Shown here piece by piece: positions 14,443 through 23,317 of a stretch of 64,000 nucleotides of DNA. Numbering within the stretch: the first letter of the stretch is position 1; each line of letters starts with the position of its first letter. The DNA lies in contig JAILGF010000104.1 in assembly GCA_024696945.1 (NCBI GenBank), forward strand, positions 1 through 64,000. Reading direction: 5' to 3'. A program made the position numbers and the translations under genes. A model generated the notes under the pieces. It had not been told where the DNA came from. It did not search any database and was given only the letters and a program-made list of their open reading frames with translations. This DNA comes from Lachnospiraceae bacterium (GTDB lineage: Bacteria > Bacillota > Clostridia > Lachnospirales > Lachnospiraceae).

Positions 14443-17313
14443 TTATATTCCAAGTTTCAGTGCTTTTCTGCACTCTGAAATAAATCTTTCGGTAATGTCC
14501 GCAGGCTTGCCCTTAAGATATTCCTTAAGCACAGGTTCAACATCCATGTCAAATACTTCATCGATACTCTCGGGACTTTCATCAAGCTTTCTGAAAAATG
14601 CAGGTCCTAAACAGTATTCATCAGAGAATCCGTCTCCGATAAGTCTGTTAACGAGATTCAGATTGTTTGCAAATTGATCGAGCCAGAAAATATCCTTGTC
14701 CTTAAGCATTTCATTAAGTGAGCTCTTCATTATTTCAGAAGGATTTATATTAACCCACTTAAATTTCTGCTTTAATGAAAAATCAATGTCATCCACCGTT
14801 CCGCCAAGCTCATTCATTGTTCCGATAATATGAAGGTTTCTCGGAATGAAGAATCCCTTTTCGAAGCAGTCGAACTTCATCTGCTCAGCGTATCCGATAT
14901 GGCTTGTCGAATAATTTGACTTGCCCATGTCCTCAGCCTGGATTATCCTATAAGTTTTAAGGTTGCCGAGTCTGGTATCAAATCTGTTCTCAATACCTCT
15001 GTAATCTTCATCAAGAGCGAAAAGAACGTCACCAAACACTCTTGCGGCATCGGCTCTGTTGAGCTCGTCAATTACGAAATAGTATTCTCTTACTCCGTGA
15101 TCAAAAATGTACTCAGGTGAATCCATTGCAAAATCTCGTAATTCTGAGCCATCTTCAAGAGCTTCTTTTTTATCCCTTATCTTCTCGTAGAATTCCTGTA
15201 CAACCTTCTGTTTCTTCTCTGAATATATGGAAGCGAATCCGGGAACCGCATGTTCAAGATTGTCCTCAACTATCATTCTGCAGAAAGCTTTAAATACACC
15301 GTCAATCCTAACGTTGGTTGCGCTCGTGGTATTGATGATGTTAACCGGGCGAAGTCCTTCAATAAAATCCGAGTACTCATATGAAGGATGGAACTGAACG
15401 AACTTAAAGCCATCGTATCCCTTTGTATTCTTTCTTGCAAACTTTCTGACCTGATATGTTTTTCCGGTACCTGAAGGTCCTGTAAATACAACCTGGTTAT
15501 ACTTTCTGATGTATGAAGAGATCAGCTGTCTTACATCCTTTTGAACCACCGGCTTTACGGCATTCTTCTTGGTCTGCTTAGCAGGCATCTCTACCGTTGC
15601 GGGTTTTGAAACGTGCTGTACGACAATAGGTTCAGGTTCTTTAACCGGTACGGCTTCTACAAGTTCTTCAATTGTTTCGGCAATCTCAGCAGCTTCGGGT
15701 TCATAAACAGTGTCCGTTGAAGCAGTACTTTCCTGTACCTCCGGGATCTCCTGTTCTTCTGTAACCTCCTCTACGTCAGCAGGCTCCTGTTCATCATCTG
15801 TTTCCTGTGTATCATAAACTGCCGGAGTTGCGGGAGTTTCATCTAAGAATTCATCTTCAACAATTATCTCTCCAACATCATTTACATGAACAGTCTTACG
15901 TTCTTCAGGAATTGCAATGAAATTAGAAGGCTCTACAAGAGCGGAATCCATATAATCGCCTGCTCCTAAATAAGGAACAGTAGGGATGGGCTTTCCTTTC
16001 TCACCGTCTTCTGCTCCAATATAAGGAACATCTGGGATAGGCTTTCCTGCTTCACCGTCTTCCTCACCTATATAAGGTACGTCCGGAATAGGTTTCCCAG
16101 CCTCAACATCTTCGACTCCGACAAAGGGAACCGATGAAACGCTCGGTATGCTGTTATCCTCGGGAACACCGATAAACGGAACTTCATCTATCGTAGGAAT
16201 TATGTCTTCTTCAATAACAGCTATACAAGGAATATCCTCTATCTTTAAATTACTCTTTGTATTATCCGCAGCCTGGAACTTTGCGGCCTCCTTAAAATGC
16301 TCATTTGGCTTGAAAGGCTTATAGCCCTTGCCCGGTTTAATTCTGGCATCCGGAATTTCCTGCTTTTTGCCATGCTTCTTATCATGTTTGTTCTTACCCT
16401 GCTGTTGCTGAACTTTAGCCTGATTCTGAGTTTGGTTCTGAGCTTGGTTCTGGCTCTGATCGGCATCCTGTACCGGTTCCGCTGCCTGTTTTTGAGGCTG
16501 AGCCTGAGTCTGAGGCAGTGCTTGTGCCTGAGGTTGAACCTGTGGCTGAGTCTGAGCTTGTACCTGAACCTGCGGCTGTGTTTTTGCCTGAGGCTGTACT
16601 TGTGCCTGAGGTTGAACCTTTGTCTGCTGTTGAGCTTGAGGCTGAACCTTTGCTTGAGCCTGTGGTTGAGCTTGATTCTGAACCTGAGGCTGATTTTGAG
16701 GCTTTACCTGAGCTTGAGGCTTATTTTCAGCTTCTTTTTTGATCTCGGGATGAATATATGGCTCCTCTATTCCGGAAATATCAACAACAGGTTCTGCCTG
16801 TTTCTTCTCTTCTCCGGAAAGCCTTCCAAGTTCTGACTCAAGTGCCTTAAGCTTTACTGTAACGTTGCCGTTACCATTGGTATTTGCTGCTGCAGCCGGA
16901 GTGTTTTCCTGTTTAACCTCGGGCTTCGGTGCGACTTTCAGTACCTGAGCGGCCGGAGCGTTTGTCGGTTTCTTTGCGTTACCGTTATCCACTTCACATG
17001 TTATATTGTAATTTGTAATGGCATAATCATTGCATATTTCATTAAGTATACGCTGAACAAGTGCCATATTTTCACTTGAACTGAATTTTGTATATTTTTT
17101 CCTATTTGATTTTACAAGCTTTTCAGCCGCTCTGGATGAGGAATAATTACGATATACATAGTCAAAAAACTGCTCACAGAAAGACTGAACGGAAGTAGTT
17201 CCTTTTCCGACAAGAAGCAATTCCTTGTCATCATAAAACCTGATGTTCTTGATCGTATCAAACTGCTTATTGTCAGGTGTAATTCTCAGTCTGAGAAAAT
17301 CAGAAATCTTCAT
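14443..17313 (-). CDS. McrB-like AAA+ ATPase with long disordered arm
   Basis: 956 residues. The N-terminal 110 residues form a compact domain I do not recognise. Residues 198-305 are Gln/Pro/Ala-rich (PQAQ units), 358-450 hold tandem VPYIG repeats, 490-570 are acidic. A McrB-type AAA+ domain fills 590-956: Walker A GPSGTGKT near 612, Walker B VIDELNRAD, and IGTMNELGG then DFSLKQKFKW. In E. coli McrB the NTAD of MNTADRS reads nucleotide; here it is NELG, so GTP preference is doubtful. McrB is the motor of a methyl-dependent restriction enzyme and needs McrC; none lies in this window, and the DNA-reading domain is absent. It stands alone between convergent xylanase and a divergent ECF gene. 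A non-restriction or orphan role is possible. Confidence 0.85.
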   Translation of the reverse strand: MKISDFLRLRITPDNKQFDTIKNIRFYDDKELLLVGKGTTSVQSFCEQFFDYVYRNYSSSRAAEKLVKSNRKKYTKFSSSENMALVQRILNEICNDYAITNYNITCEVDNGNAKKPTNAPAAQVLKVAPKPEVKQENTPAAAANTNGNGNVTVKLKALESELGRLSGEEKKQAEPVVDISGIEEPYIHPEIKKEAENKPQAQVKPQNQPQVQNQAQPQAQAKVQPQAQQQTKVQPQAQVQPQAKTQPQVQVQAQTQPQVQPQAQALPQTQAQPQKQAAEPVQDADQSQNQAQNQTQNQAKVQQQQGKNKHDKKHGKKQEIPDARIKPGKGYKPFKPNEHFKEAAKFQAADNTKSNLKIEDIPCIAVIEEDIIPTIDEVPFIGVPEDNSIPSVSSVPFVGVEDVEAGKPIPDVPYIGEEDGEAGKPIPDVPYIGAEDGEKGKPIPTVPYLGAGDYMDSALVEPSNFIAIPEERKTVHVNDVGEIIVEDEFLDETPATPAVYDTQETDDEQEPADVEEVTEEQEIPEVQESTASTDTVYEPEAAEIAETIEELVEAVPVKEPEPIVVQHVSKPATVEMPAKQTKKNAVKPVVQKDVRQLISSYIRKYNQVVFTGPSGTGKTYQVRKFARKNTKGYDGFKFVQFHPSYEYSDFIEGLRPVNIINTTSATNVRIDGVFKAFCRMIVEDNLEHAVPGFASIYSEKKQKVVQEFYEKIRDKKEALEDGSELRDFAMDSPEYIFDHGVREYYFVIDELNRADAARVFGDVLFALDEDYRGIENRFDTRLGNLKTYRIIQAEDMGKSNYSTSHIGYAEQMKFDCFEKGFFIPRNLHIIGTMNELGGTVDDIDFSLKQKFKWVNINPSEIMKSSLNEMLKDKDIFWLDQFANNLNLVNRLIGDGFSDEYCLGPAFFRKLDESPESIDEVFDMDVEPVLKEYLKGKPADITERFISECRKALKLGI
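15964..16242 (-). repeat. Tandem VPYIG repeats coded within the McrB-like gene
   Basis: The coded protein repeats a unit of 17-21 residues of the form I-P-x-V-P-Y/F-I/V-G-x-E-D at least six times between residues 358 and 450. The two central units (IPDVPYIG, with EDGE and GKP) are nearly identical in DNA with a 51-base period, indicating recent duplication, while outer units have drifted. Confidence 0.75.
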
Positions 17314-17538
17314 AACCCCAATATCCTTTCCTATATTTACTGAAACATAATTATTTTAATACTTTTTGTCAAAAAATACAAGCAATATTTCAATATAGTT
17401 AATTATTTTTGTTTTTTTAACCGATTATTTTTAAAGTTAAAATCTGGTTATATAAAAAACTTATTTTCTGGTGATTTTAATAATACCAAAACAATGTTAT
17501 CTTAAACACCATCATAGAAAAAAAGAGGTTTAACTTTC

Positions 17539-18093
17539 ATGAACACAGTATCTTCAAATAAAAGTTTAAAAGAGACCGACAAGGTCCGTTGGATTACGGT
17601 TACTGCCGTTTTCCTTGCGCTTAATATCGCAGTTTCCAGTTTTGGCATTCCGGTTCCCGGAGGACATCTGTATCTGTGTGATACTGTCATCTGTACTGCA
17701 GCTCTTCTGCTGGATCCTTTCGGTGCCTTTATAGTTGGCGGTATTGGTTCCTTCCTTGGTGATATGTTCTTTTACCAGCCCCCCATGTATGTGTCGCTTG
17801 TAACTCATGGTCTTCAGGCTGTTGTTATTGCTCTCATAGTAGGAAGGGTCAAAAAAGCTGAAAACAAAAAATATTTTATCGTATCCCTCATCGCAGTTCT
17901 TATCGGTGCCGTAATAATGGTTGTTGGCTACACACTCGGAAAAACATATGTCTATGCAACCTTTGAATATGCAATGATAAAGCTTCCCTATGAAATAGCT
18001 CAGGCGCTTTTGGGAGTTGTGGGATCACTTCTTCTCTGCTTTAAGGGCGGACTTATAAAAGTCTATAACAGATTCGTATATAATTCAAAATAA
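17539..18093 (+). CDS. ECF transporter S component
   Basis: 184 residues with five or six membrane segments (about 20-40, 52-72, 85-105, 112-132, 150-175) and a cytoplasmic N terminus. The motif GGHLYLCDTVICTAALLLDP and the following GGIGSFLGD match substrate-binding subunits of group II energy-coupling-factor transporters of the ECF_trnsprt type, which bind a vitamin or precursor and share a common EcfAAT module coded elsewhere. No ATPase genes are here. SD AGAGG is ten bases upstream. It is followed 12 bases later by a YwlG-family gene, suggesting a shared function. Substrate unknown; no riboswitch was recognised upstream. Confidence 0.85.
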   Translation: MNTVSSNKSLKETDKVRWITVTAVFLALNIAVSSFGIPVPGGHLYLCDTVICTAALLLDPFGAFIVGGIGSFLGDMFFYQPPMYVSLVTHGLQAVVIALIVGRVKKAENKKYFIVSLIAVLIGAVIMVVGYTLGKTYVYATFEYAMIKLPYEIAQALLGVVGSLLLCFKGGLIKVYNRFVYNSK

Positions 18094-18105
18094 AAGGAGT
18101 ATGAT

Positions 18106-18669
18106 ATGGATTCTCAACTTATTACCGAACAGTGCAGCCAGGCCGTAAACGAAATAATCAAGGCTGCAGGACTTACTAAAGGATCTTTATTCGTTATAGG
18201 CTGCTCTTCCAGTGAAATACTCGGGAACCAGATAGGTACCGCTACAAATATGGATTCGGCTAAGGCCGTATATGACGGTATCATCCCGATACTTAAGGAA
18301 AACGGCATCTATGCTGCCGCACAATGCTGTGAGCATTTAAACCGTGCACTTGTTGTAGAAAGAGAAACTATGCTTCACTTCGGATTTGAGCAGGTCAATG
18401 CCATTCCCCAGCCCAACCATGCGGGAGGAGCATTTGCAACCGAATGCTATAACCGATTTGACGATCCAGTTCTTGTTGAATCTGTTAATTCAAGAGGTGA
18501 TGCAGGTATCGATATCGGAGGTACTATGATCGGCATGCATATCAGAAGCGTTGTCGTACCTCTCCGTATATCTCTCCGTAAGATCGGCGAAGCTCCCATA
18601 ATCTGTGCAAGAAGGCGTCCAAAATATGTTGGAGGCGCACGTGCTATTTATGATGAGAAATTAATGTAA
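18106..18669 (+). CDS. UPF0340/DUF436 family protein (YwlG-like)
   Basis: 187 residues, soluble, matching the YwlG/TIGR01440 family: SLFVIGCSSSEILG near residue 27, the CCEHLNRALVVE segment near 72, and NSRGDAGIDIGGTMIGMH near 130. The function is not established. Conserved Cys-Cys-Glu-His and Asp residues suggest a metal site. SD AAGGAG is ideal and the gene is tightly coupled to the ECF S component upstream. A promoter for the next gene begins 30 bases after its stop. Confidence 0.88.
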   Translation: MDSQLITEQCSQAVNEIIKAAGLTKGSLFVIGCSSSEILGNQIGTATNMDSAKAVYDGIIPILKENGIYAAAQCCEHLNRALVVERETMLHFGFEQVNAIPQPNHAGGAFATECYNRFDDPVLVESVNSRGDAGIDIGGTMIGMHIRSVVVPLRISLRKIGEAPIICARRRPKYVGGARAIYDEKLM

Positions 18670-18700
18670 TAAGAATAGTATATACCTTTCCTAAAAAAAA

Positions 18701-18729
18701 TTGACAATAATGTTAATAAGATTTATAAT
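18701..18729 (+). promoter_or_regulatory. Promoter of the HD-GYP gene
   Basis: Perfect consensus: TTGACA (18701-18706), 17 bases, TATAAT (18724-18729). The start codon at 18772 follows about 36 bases after the expected transcription start. Confidence 0.85.
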
Positions 18730-18771
18730 TATACCATATATTAATGATTATCTGGGAAGTGTATATATATA

Positions 18772-21192
18772 ATGTATGAATTTCTTAAAACATATCAACT
18801 ATATATTATGATGGTTTTAAGCTGTATCTGCGGTACTCTTGCGGTTCTTGTCATCCTTACCAAGACCCTTACCCACAGACGTAAGCTGGCCATAATGAGT
18901 CTGGAGTTTAGTGCTATGCTCCTTCTTATTTTTGACCGCTATTGTTATATATACAGGGGTAATGAAACTTCCCTAGGATATTGGATGGTAAGGATCTGTA
19001 ACTTCCTTGTATTTTTCTTTACTCTTGCGGTTGTTTATTCATATAACCAGTACTTAAGAGACCTTTCCACCAATGAAATTGGGCTCAGCAAGTCTCCTAA
19101 GCGTCTTCTTATTTCCGATATTCTTTTGTTTATCGGTCTCTTTCTTTTGATCCTTTCACGTTTTACCGGATTCTATTATGGTTTTGACGAATCTAACCAT
19201 TACTATCGTTCCGGTGGTTTTTATATCTGCTTTTCAATCCCTTTGATAGCTTCGTTCCTTGATCTTTCGATTGTTTTAGAGCATTTCAAAAAACTAAGGA
19301 AAGGGATAAGTATCCCTCTTATTCTTTTCACACTTCTTCCTCTGATCGGTGCCGTTGTTCAGGTTTTTGCATATGGTCTTTCAGTTGTTAATATCACCTT
19401 TGTTGGTATGTGCGTGGCACTTTATGTCTTTGCTCTTATCGATATGAACAAGGTTATCGATCGTGCAAGAATTCTCGAAATTGAAATACTCAAGGAAGAA
19501 CAGAAGAACTCACAGCTTATCTTCGAACAGACCGCGCAGGCACTCTCCTACGCGATAGATGCGAAAGACAAATATACACACGGACATTCGTTAAGAGTTG
19601 CGGAATATTCACGAAGGATTGCCAAGGCTGTCGGTATTTCCGAAAAGGAATGTGATGAGATCTACTATACCGGATTGCTTCATGATGTTGGCAAGATTGG
19701 TATCAAGGATAGTATCATCAATAAGGACGGTCGTCTAACCGAGGAAGAGTTTGCATATATAAAAGCCCATCCGACTATCGGTAAGAATATTCTTTCAAGC
19801 ATAAATAAATTGCCATACTTAAGCATCGGTGCCCACTACCATCATGAAAGATATGACGGAAAAGGCTATCCCTCACAGCTTAAGGGCGAGGACATTCCTT
19901 ATATTGCAAGGATCATTGCCGTTGCGGATGCTTATGACGCAATGACTTCAAAAAGAAGCTATCGTGATCCCCTTCCCCAGCAGAAGGTCCGTGAAGAATT
20001 TGTAAAAGGCATCGGTACTCAGTTCGATCCCGTTTATGCAAGGGAAATGATCCATATGATCGACCTTGATGAAGAATACAACATGCAGGAGCGTGAGGAT
20101 GCCTCTGCTCTTGAAGGTAGGAATATCGTATTTTGTGAGGAATACCGTTCCGATGTTTCGGAAGGAATCCATGTTACGGATTATACCTCGAACATCAGGA
20201 TACGATGTCTGTCCGATGAAGAAGCTTCCGATAAAGGAGCCTCTCCGATCCCCACTATTGTTCTGTTTGACTCTCTTGATGCAAGAACCCATGATCCAAA
20301 TGATTCGATCGCTAAAGAGATGATCTATTTCGAATATGCCGAGATAAGAATGGACGGCAAAACAACTTGTCACGGTGCAAGAAAAATCAAGTCCGAAAAG
20401 ATCAAAACCGATCCTAATCGATTCTCTTCCGAGAGCTCCGGTAAATTCCATCATATTGCTCTTTATGATATTGAAGCAGTTAAATATGATGATCATGTAC
20501 GACTTCGCATTTACAGCTTAAAGGATGCTTACGATATTACAATTGCTCTACCCGACAGTGCACGCTATGCTTACATCGGTCTTACCGGTGAATACTGTAC
20601 CATCAATATTGAAAGCATTAACAGGGCAGAACATCATGTTAATGAAAATGAGATTACAAGAATAGCTGAGCCTATCAGCTATATTGATTCTCCTGCGGGA
20701 GATATTCCCAATATCCAGGTTAACGGATGGTGTTCGGCTTCATCAAAGGGTATTCCGATCAATGACGTTACGCAGATTACCTTCCACTCGATGAGCCTTC
20801 CCACTGCCAGACTGGTTTGGCATTGTCCTTATCTTTCGATATTTACCTCCGACGACGGTATCGTACACGGACCGAATTACCGGGAATTCTGCCTGATGCG
20901 TCTTGACGGTGAAAGCTGGGAGACAGACGATTACGTTAAAACAAATCTCCAGGTTATGAAGCTTGACGGATTTGTCGATTGGGATACCTGGAAAGTGAAG
21001 AATAAAGAAGGCTTTGATTGTAAAATACTTTTACGCCGTAACGGGAATATAATAACCGTTAACACAGCGGACAACGATGTCGAGTTAAAGAATACGGTGA
21101 ATGTGCTTGATGAGAATGTTCATGACCTGTATCTTGCACTTACCGGAGATCAGGTAGCGATTACAAATATCAAGATCAGTACAGAAAATTAA
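18772..21192 (+). CDS. Membrane HD-GYP protein with two C-terminal beta modules
   Basis: 806 residues. Residues 9-230 carry about seven membrane segments of a 7TM sensor type. A short coiled coil leads to an HD-GYP domain (about 250-425) with HDVGKIGI at 304 and a complete GYP in HHERYDGKGYP near 365, so cyclic-di-GMP hydrolysis is likely. The last 370 residues are not recognised; they look like two tandem beta-sandwich modules, since YIGLTGEYCTINIESI near 600 and LALTGDQVAITNIKIS near 788 match at the end of each. They lie on the cytoplasmic side if the topology is read correctly. Single-gene unit with consensus promoter and strong terminator. Confidence 0.9.
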   Translation: MYEFLKTYQLYIMMVLSCICGTLAVLVILTKTLTHRRKLAIMSLEFSAMLLLIFDRYCYIYRGNETSLGYWMVRICNFLVFFFTLAVVYSYNQYLRDLSTNEIGLSKSPKRLLISDILLFIGLFLLILSRFTGFYYGFDESNHYYRSGGFYICFSIPLIASFLDLSIVLEHFKKLRKGISIPLILFTLLPLIGAVVQVFAYGLSVVNITFVGMCVALYVFALIDMNKVIDRARILEIEILKEEQKNSQLIFEQTAQALSYAIDAKDKYTHGHSLRVAEYSRRIAKAVGISEKECDEIYYTGLLHDVGKIGIKDSIINKDGRLTEEEFAYIKAHPTIGKNILSSINKLPYLSIGAHYHHERYDGKGYPSQLKGEDIPYIARIIAVADAYDAMTSKRSYRDPLPQQKVREEFVKGIGTQFDPVYAREMIHMIDLDEEYNMQEREDASALEGRNIVFCEEYRSDVSEGIHVTDYTSNIRIRCLSDEEASDKGASPIPTIVLFDSLDARTHDPNDSIAKEMIYFEYAEIRMDGKTTCHGARKIKSEKIKTDPNRFSSESSGKFHHIALYDIEAVKYDDHVRLRIYSLKDAYDITIALPDSARYAYIGLTGEYCTINIESINRAEHHVNENEITRIAEPISYIDSPAGDIPNIQVNGWCSASSKGIPINDVTQITFHSMSLPTARLVWHCPYLSIFTSDDGIVHGPNYREFCLMRLDGESWETDDYVKTNLQVMKLDGFVDWDTWKVKNKEGFDCKILLRRNGNIITVNTADNDVELKNTVNVLDENVHDLYLALTGDQVAITNIKISTEN

Positions 21193-21216
21193 AAACAGAT
21201 ATACAAACAATTTAAA

Positions 21217-21250
21217 AAACCAGGAAACGAGATTTTTCGTCTCCTGGTTT
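21217..21250 (+). terminator. Terminator of the HD-GYP gene
   Basis: AAACCAGGA and TCCTGGTTT pair, with ACGA/TCGT continuing the stem after a one-base mismatch; followed by AATTATTTTT. 25 bases after the stop codon. Confidence 0.88.
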
Positions 21251-21315
21251 AATTATTTTTAAACCTTCTTAAATAGTCACCTCAAAAATGATGCTTTGCA
21301 TCTTATTTAATTATT

Positions 21316-22296
21316 TTACGATACAAATATCTCTCTAATGCTGCTTATTTCACCGGTATATGCACCGTCTTCACCCACAACTTCTGAAATGTAAACTTCT
21401 GTTGAATCATAAACATGCATGTTTTCCATCTCGATTTCACCCAATCTAAGTTTAACATAATCTACACCGTTGACAATAGGCGCGCCGTCAGGATAATCAG
21501 CATATGAATAGTTTACAATCTCAGCCTCTGTTTCATTTGAAACTACAAGATTTACGCCATGAAGTGTAGGAATATACATCTGATAATACAACTCTTCTAA
21601 TCCCCACTCGGCAAATGCATAAAATACTCCATCCTCGTTAAACGGGTAGAAAGCAAACTCAGTATCATCATAAACATTCATATATAACTCGGTATCAATT
21701 AAAAGATTATCAAAGAAGTCGTCCTCATCCGGAATAACTGTTACTATACACCCATCTTCATAACTGTCATGAGGAATAGTGTAAGTATAATTTTCATCTA
21801 TGGAAAGTATCTGAGAAATAGTTACATACTCGCCGTTAACCATAACCTTATCTCCAACCTTCTTATCTGACAGTTCCTCATACGGTAACCAGATAGGCAT
21901 CCTGAAATCCATCGTAAACACGTAATATTCATCTTCAACCAGCTCTGTGATGTCTGTAATAGTTCCTATCATCTCACTCTTATCAACATAATACACTTCT
22001 GCGAGATTTCCAAGTGCATCCCTTTCATGAACGTCCGTATCATCAATCGGTTCTTCTGTAGGTTCTGCTGTGGGCTCTTCCGTAGGCTCAGCTGTGGGTT
22101 CAGCTGTGGGTTCTTCAGTTACAGCCGGAGCTTCAGTGGGCTTTGCTTCCTGCGTGGGTATTGTCTCTGCCGGTGTTGTTTCCACTGCCTTTGTAGGCTC
22201 GGTATTTGCCTTTGAGTCACCGCCCTCGTTCTTACTGCATGCCGCAAGTACTGCGATCATTGCAACGATCATTAATAATACTACTGCTTTTTTCAT
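21316..22296 (-). CDS. Lipoprotein of unknown function with Thr/Pro/Glu linker
   Basis: 326 residues. Lipoprotein signal peptide with lipobox LAAC (Cys20), then a low-complexity linker (residues 30-85) built of EPTAEPTEEPT units, then a folded domain of about 235 residues that I do not recognise. That domain is rich in acidic and aromatic residues (YYVDKSEMIGTITDITEL, GDKVMVNGEYVT) and is probably all-beta. It should sit on the outer face of the membrane, held away from it by the linker. SD is AGAAAG. Likely its own transcript, with a terminator of the cysE unit upstream of it. Confidence 0.75.
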   Translation of the reverse strand: MKKAVVLLMIVAMIAVLAACSKNEGGDSKANTEPTKAVETTPAETIPTQEAKPTEAPAVTEEPTAEPTAEPTEEPTAEPTEEPIDDTDVHERDALGNLAEVYYVDKSEMIGTITDITELVEDEYYVFTMDFRMPIWLPYEELSDKKVGDKVMVNGEYVTISQILSIDENYTYTIPHDSYEDGCIVTVIPDEDDFFDNLLIDTELYMNVYDDTEFAFYPFNEDGVFYAFAEWGLEELYYQMYIPTLHGVNLVVSNETEAEIVNYSYADYPDGAPIVNGVDYVKLRLGEIEMENMHVYDSTEVYISEVVGEDGAYTGEISSIREIFVS

Positions 22297-22340
22297 TTTA
22301 CTTTCTTTCTCCTCTTAAAATATATTTGTGCAATATAAAA

Positions 22341-22378
22341 AAAGATGTAAAACACTTCGATATGCATTTTACATCTTT
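22341..22378 (-). terminator. Terminator downstream of cysE
   Basis: AAAGATGTAAAA and TTTTACATCTTT form a 12-bp stem around a 14-base loop, 27 bases after the cysE stop; minus-strand readout ends in TTTTTTTATATT. Confidence 0.8.
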
Positions 22379-22405
22379 TATATTTTTGAAGCAAGTCACC
22401 AAAAG

Positions 22406-23305
22406 TTAGTTTCTGTATTCCATTTCAAGATTTTTCATGCTTACCTTAGTATTTGGTGCTATAGATGAGGTAATGAAGGCATTGCCTCCAATTACCGCAT
22501 TTTCACCGATTACGGTCTCACCGCCCAGTATTGAAGCATTTGCGTATATCGTAACATTATCGCAGATGGTGGGATGTCTTTTCTTTCCCGAAAGCTTCTG
22601 ACCGCCCCTTGTTGAAAGAGCACCGATCGTAACACCCTGGTATATCTTTACATTTCTTCCGATTATAGATGTTTCACCGATAACAATACCTGTTCCGTGG
22701 TCTATAAAGAAATATTTATCTATAGTAGCACCCGGATGGATATCTATTCCTGTCTGAGAATGCGCATATTCCGTCATAAGTCTCGGAAGAACAGGTACAT
22801 TTTCAAGATAAAGCTCATGTGCCAGTCGATATACCGTTATGGCTATCAGACCCGGATAAGCAAGTATGATCTCTTCGTAACAGCCTGCTGCGGGATCTCC
22901 GTCCAAGGTTGCGATCAAATCTGTTTCAATATACTCTCTTATCTTAGGTATCTTATTAAAGAAGGATGTACAGATTCTGTAGCTTTCCTCTTTTCTTTCC
23001 TCTTCGGTATATGTTCCCTTCATCTTACCAAAATCAAGAGCAAGCTTTACCTGTTTGTTCAAATGATAAAATGCATCCTCGATATTTACGGCAAAGGTAT
23101 TGTCCGGGTTGTATATCTTATAGGATTTGTCCCTGAAATATCCCGGGAATATGATCCTGAACATATTGTCAACCAGTTGTCTTACCTCAAGCCTGTCGGG
23201 ATTGTTGAACATATTTATGGCATCAATGTTTTTTTCACCCTTAAAGTCCTTAAGTATATTGCTTACGATCGTTTCTATCTCGATCATCTTTTCTTCTTCA
23301 TTCAA
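22406..23305 (-). CDS. cysE: Serine O-acetyltransferase, EpsC type
   Basis: Acetylates L-serine as the first step of cysteine synthesis. 299 residues: a helical N-terminal half (longer than in E. coli CysE, typical of the EpsC form) and a C-terminal left-handed beta-helix from about 190 with FIDHGTGIVIGETSIIG and the glycine-rich VTIGALSTRGG. The start is a TTG at 23303-23305, six bases after GGAGG; an ATG six codons later is possible but lies too far from the site. It follows the L,D-transpeptidase gene by 12 bases. Confidence 0.93.
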   Translation of the reverse strand: MNEEEKMIEIETIVSNILKDFKGEKNIDAINMFNNPDRLEVRQLVDNMFRIIFPGYFRDKSYKIYNPDNTFAVNIEDAFYHLNKQVKLALDFGKMKGTYTEEERKEESYRICTSFFNKIPKIREYIETDLIATLDGDPAAGCYEEIILAYPGLIAITVYRLAHELYLENVPVLPRLMTEYAHSQTGIDIHPGATIDKYFFIDHGTGIVIGETSIIGRNVKIYQGVTIGALSTRGGQKLSGKKRHPTICDNVTIYANASILGGETVIGENAVIGGNAFITSSIAPNTKVSMKNLEMEYRN

Positions 23306-23317
23306 TTTTTGCCTCCG

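Noticed and set aside
15964..16242. Possible CRISPR-like array because of evenly spaced repeats
   Set aside because: The 51-base period is a whole number of codons within an open frame and gives a repeated peptide; the repeats have no unique spacers and no cas genes are present.
16297..16836. A long open, Leu-rich plus-strand frame opposite the McrB-like gene
   Set aside because: It is the antisense of the Gln/Pro/Ala codon run in the McrB-like gene, where repeated CAG/CAA codons give Leu codons on the other strand. No ribosome binding site, no family resemblance.
17395..17538. Possible riboswitch upstream of the ECF S component
   Set aside because: The gap is AT-rich with no stable paired elements or known aptamer motif that I could find.
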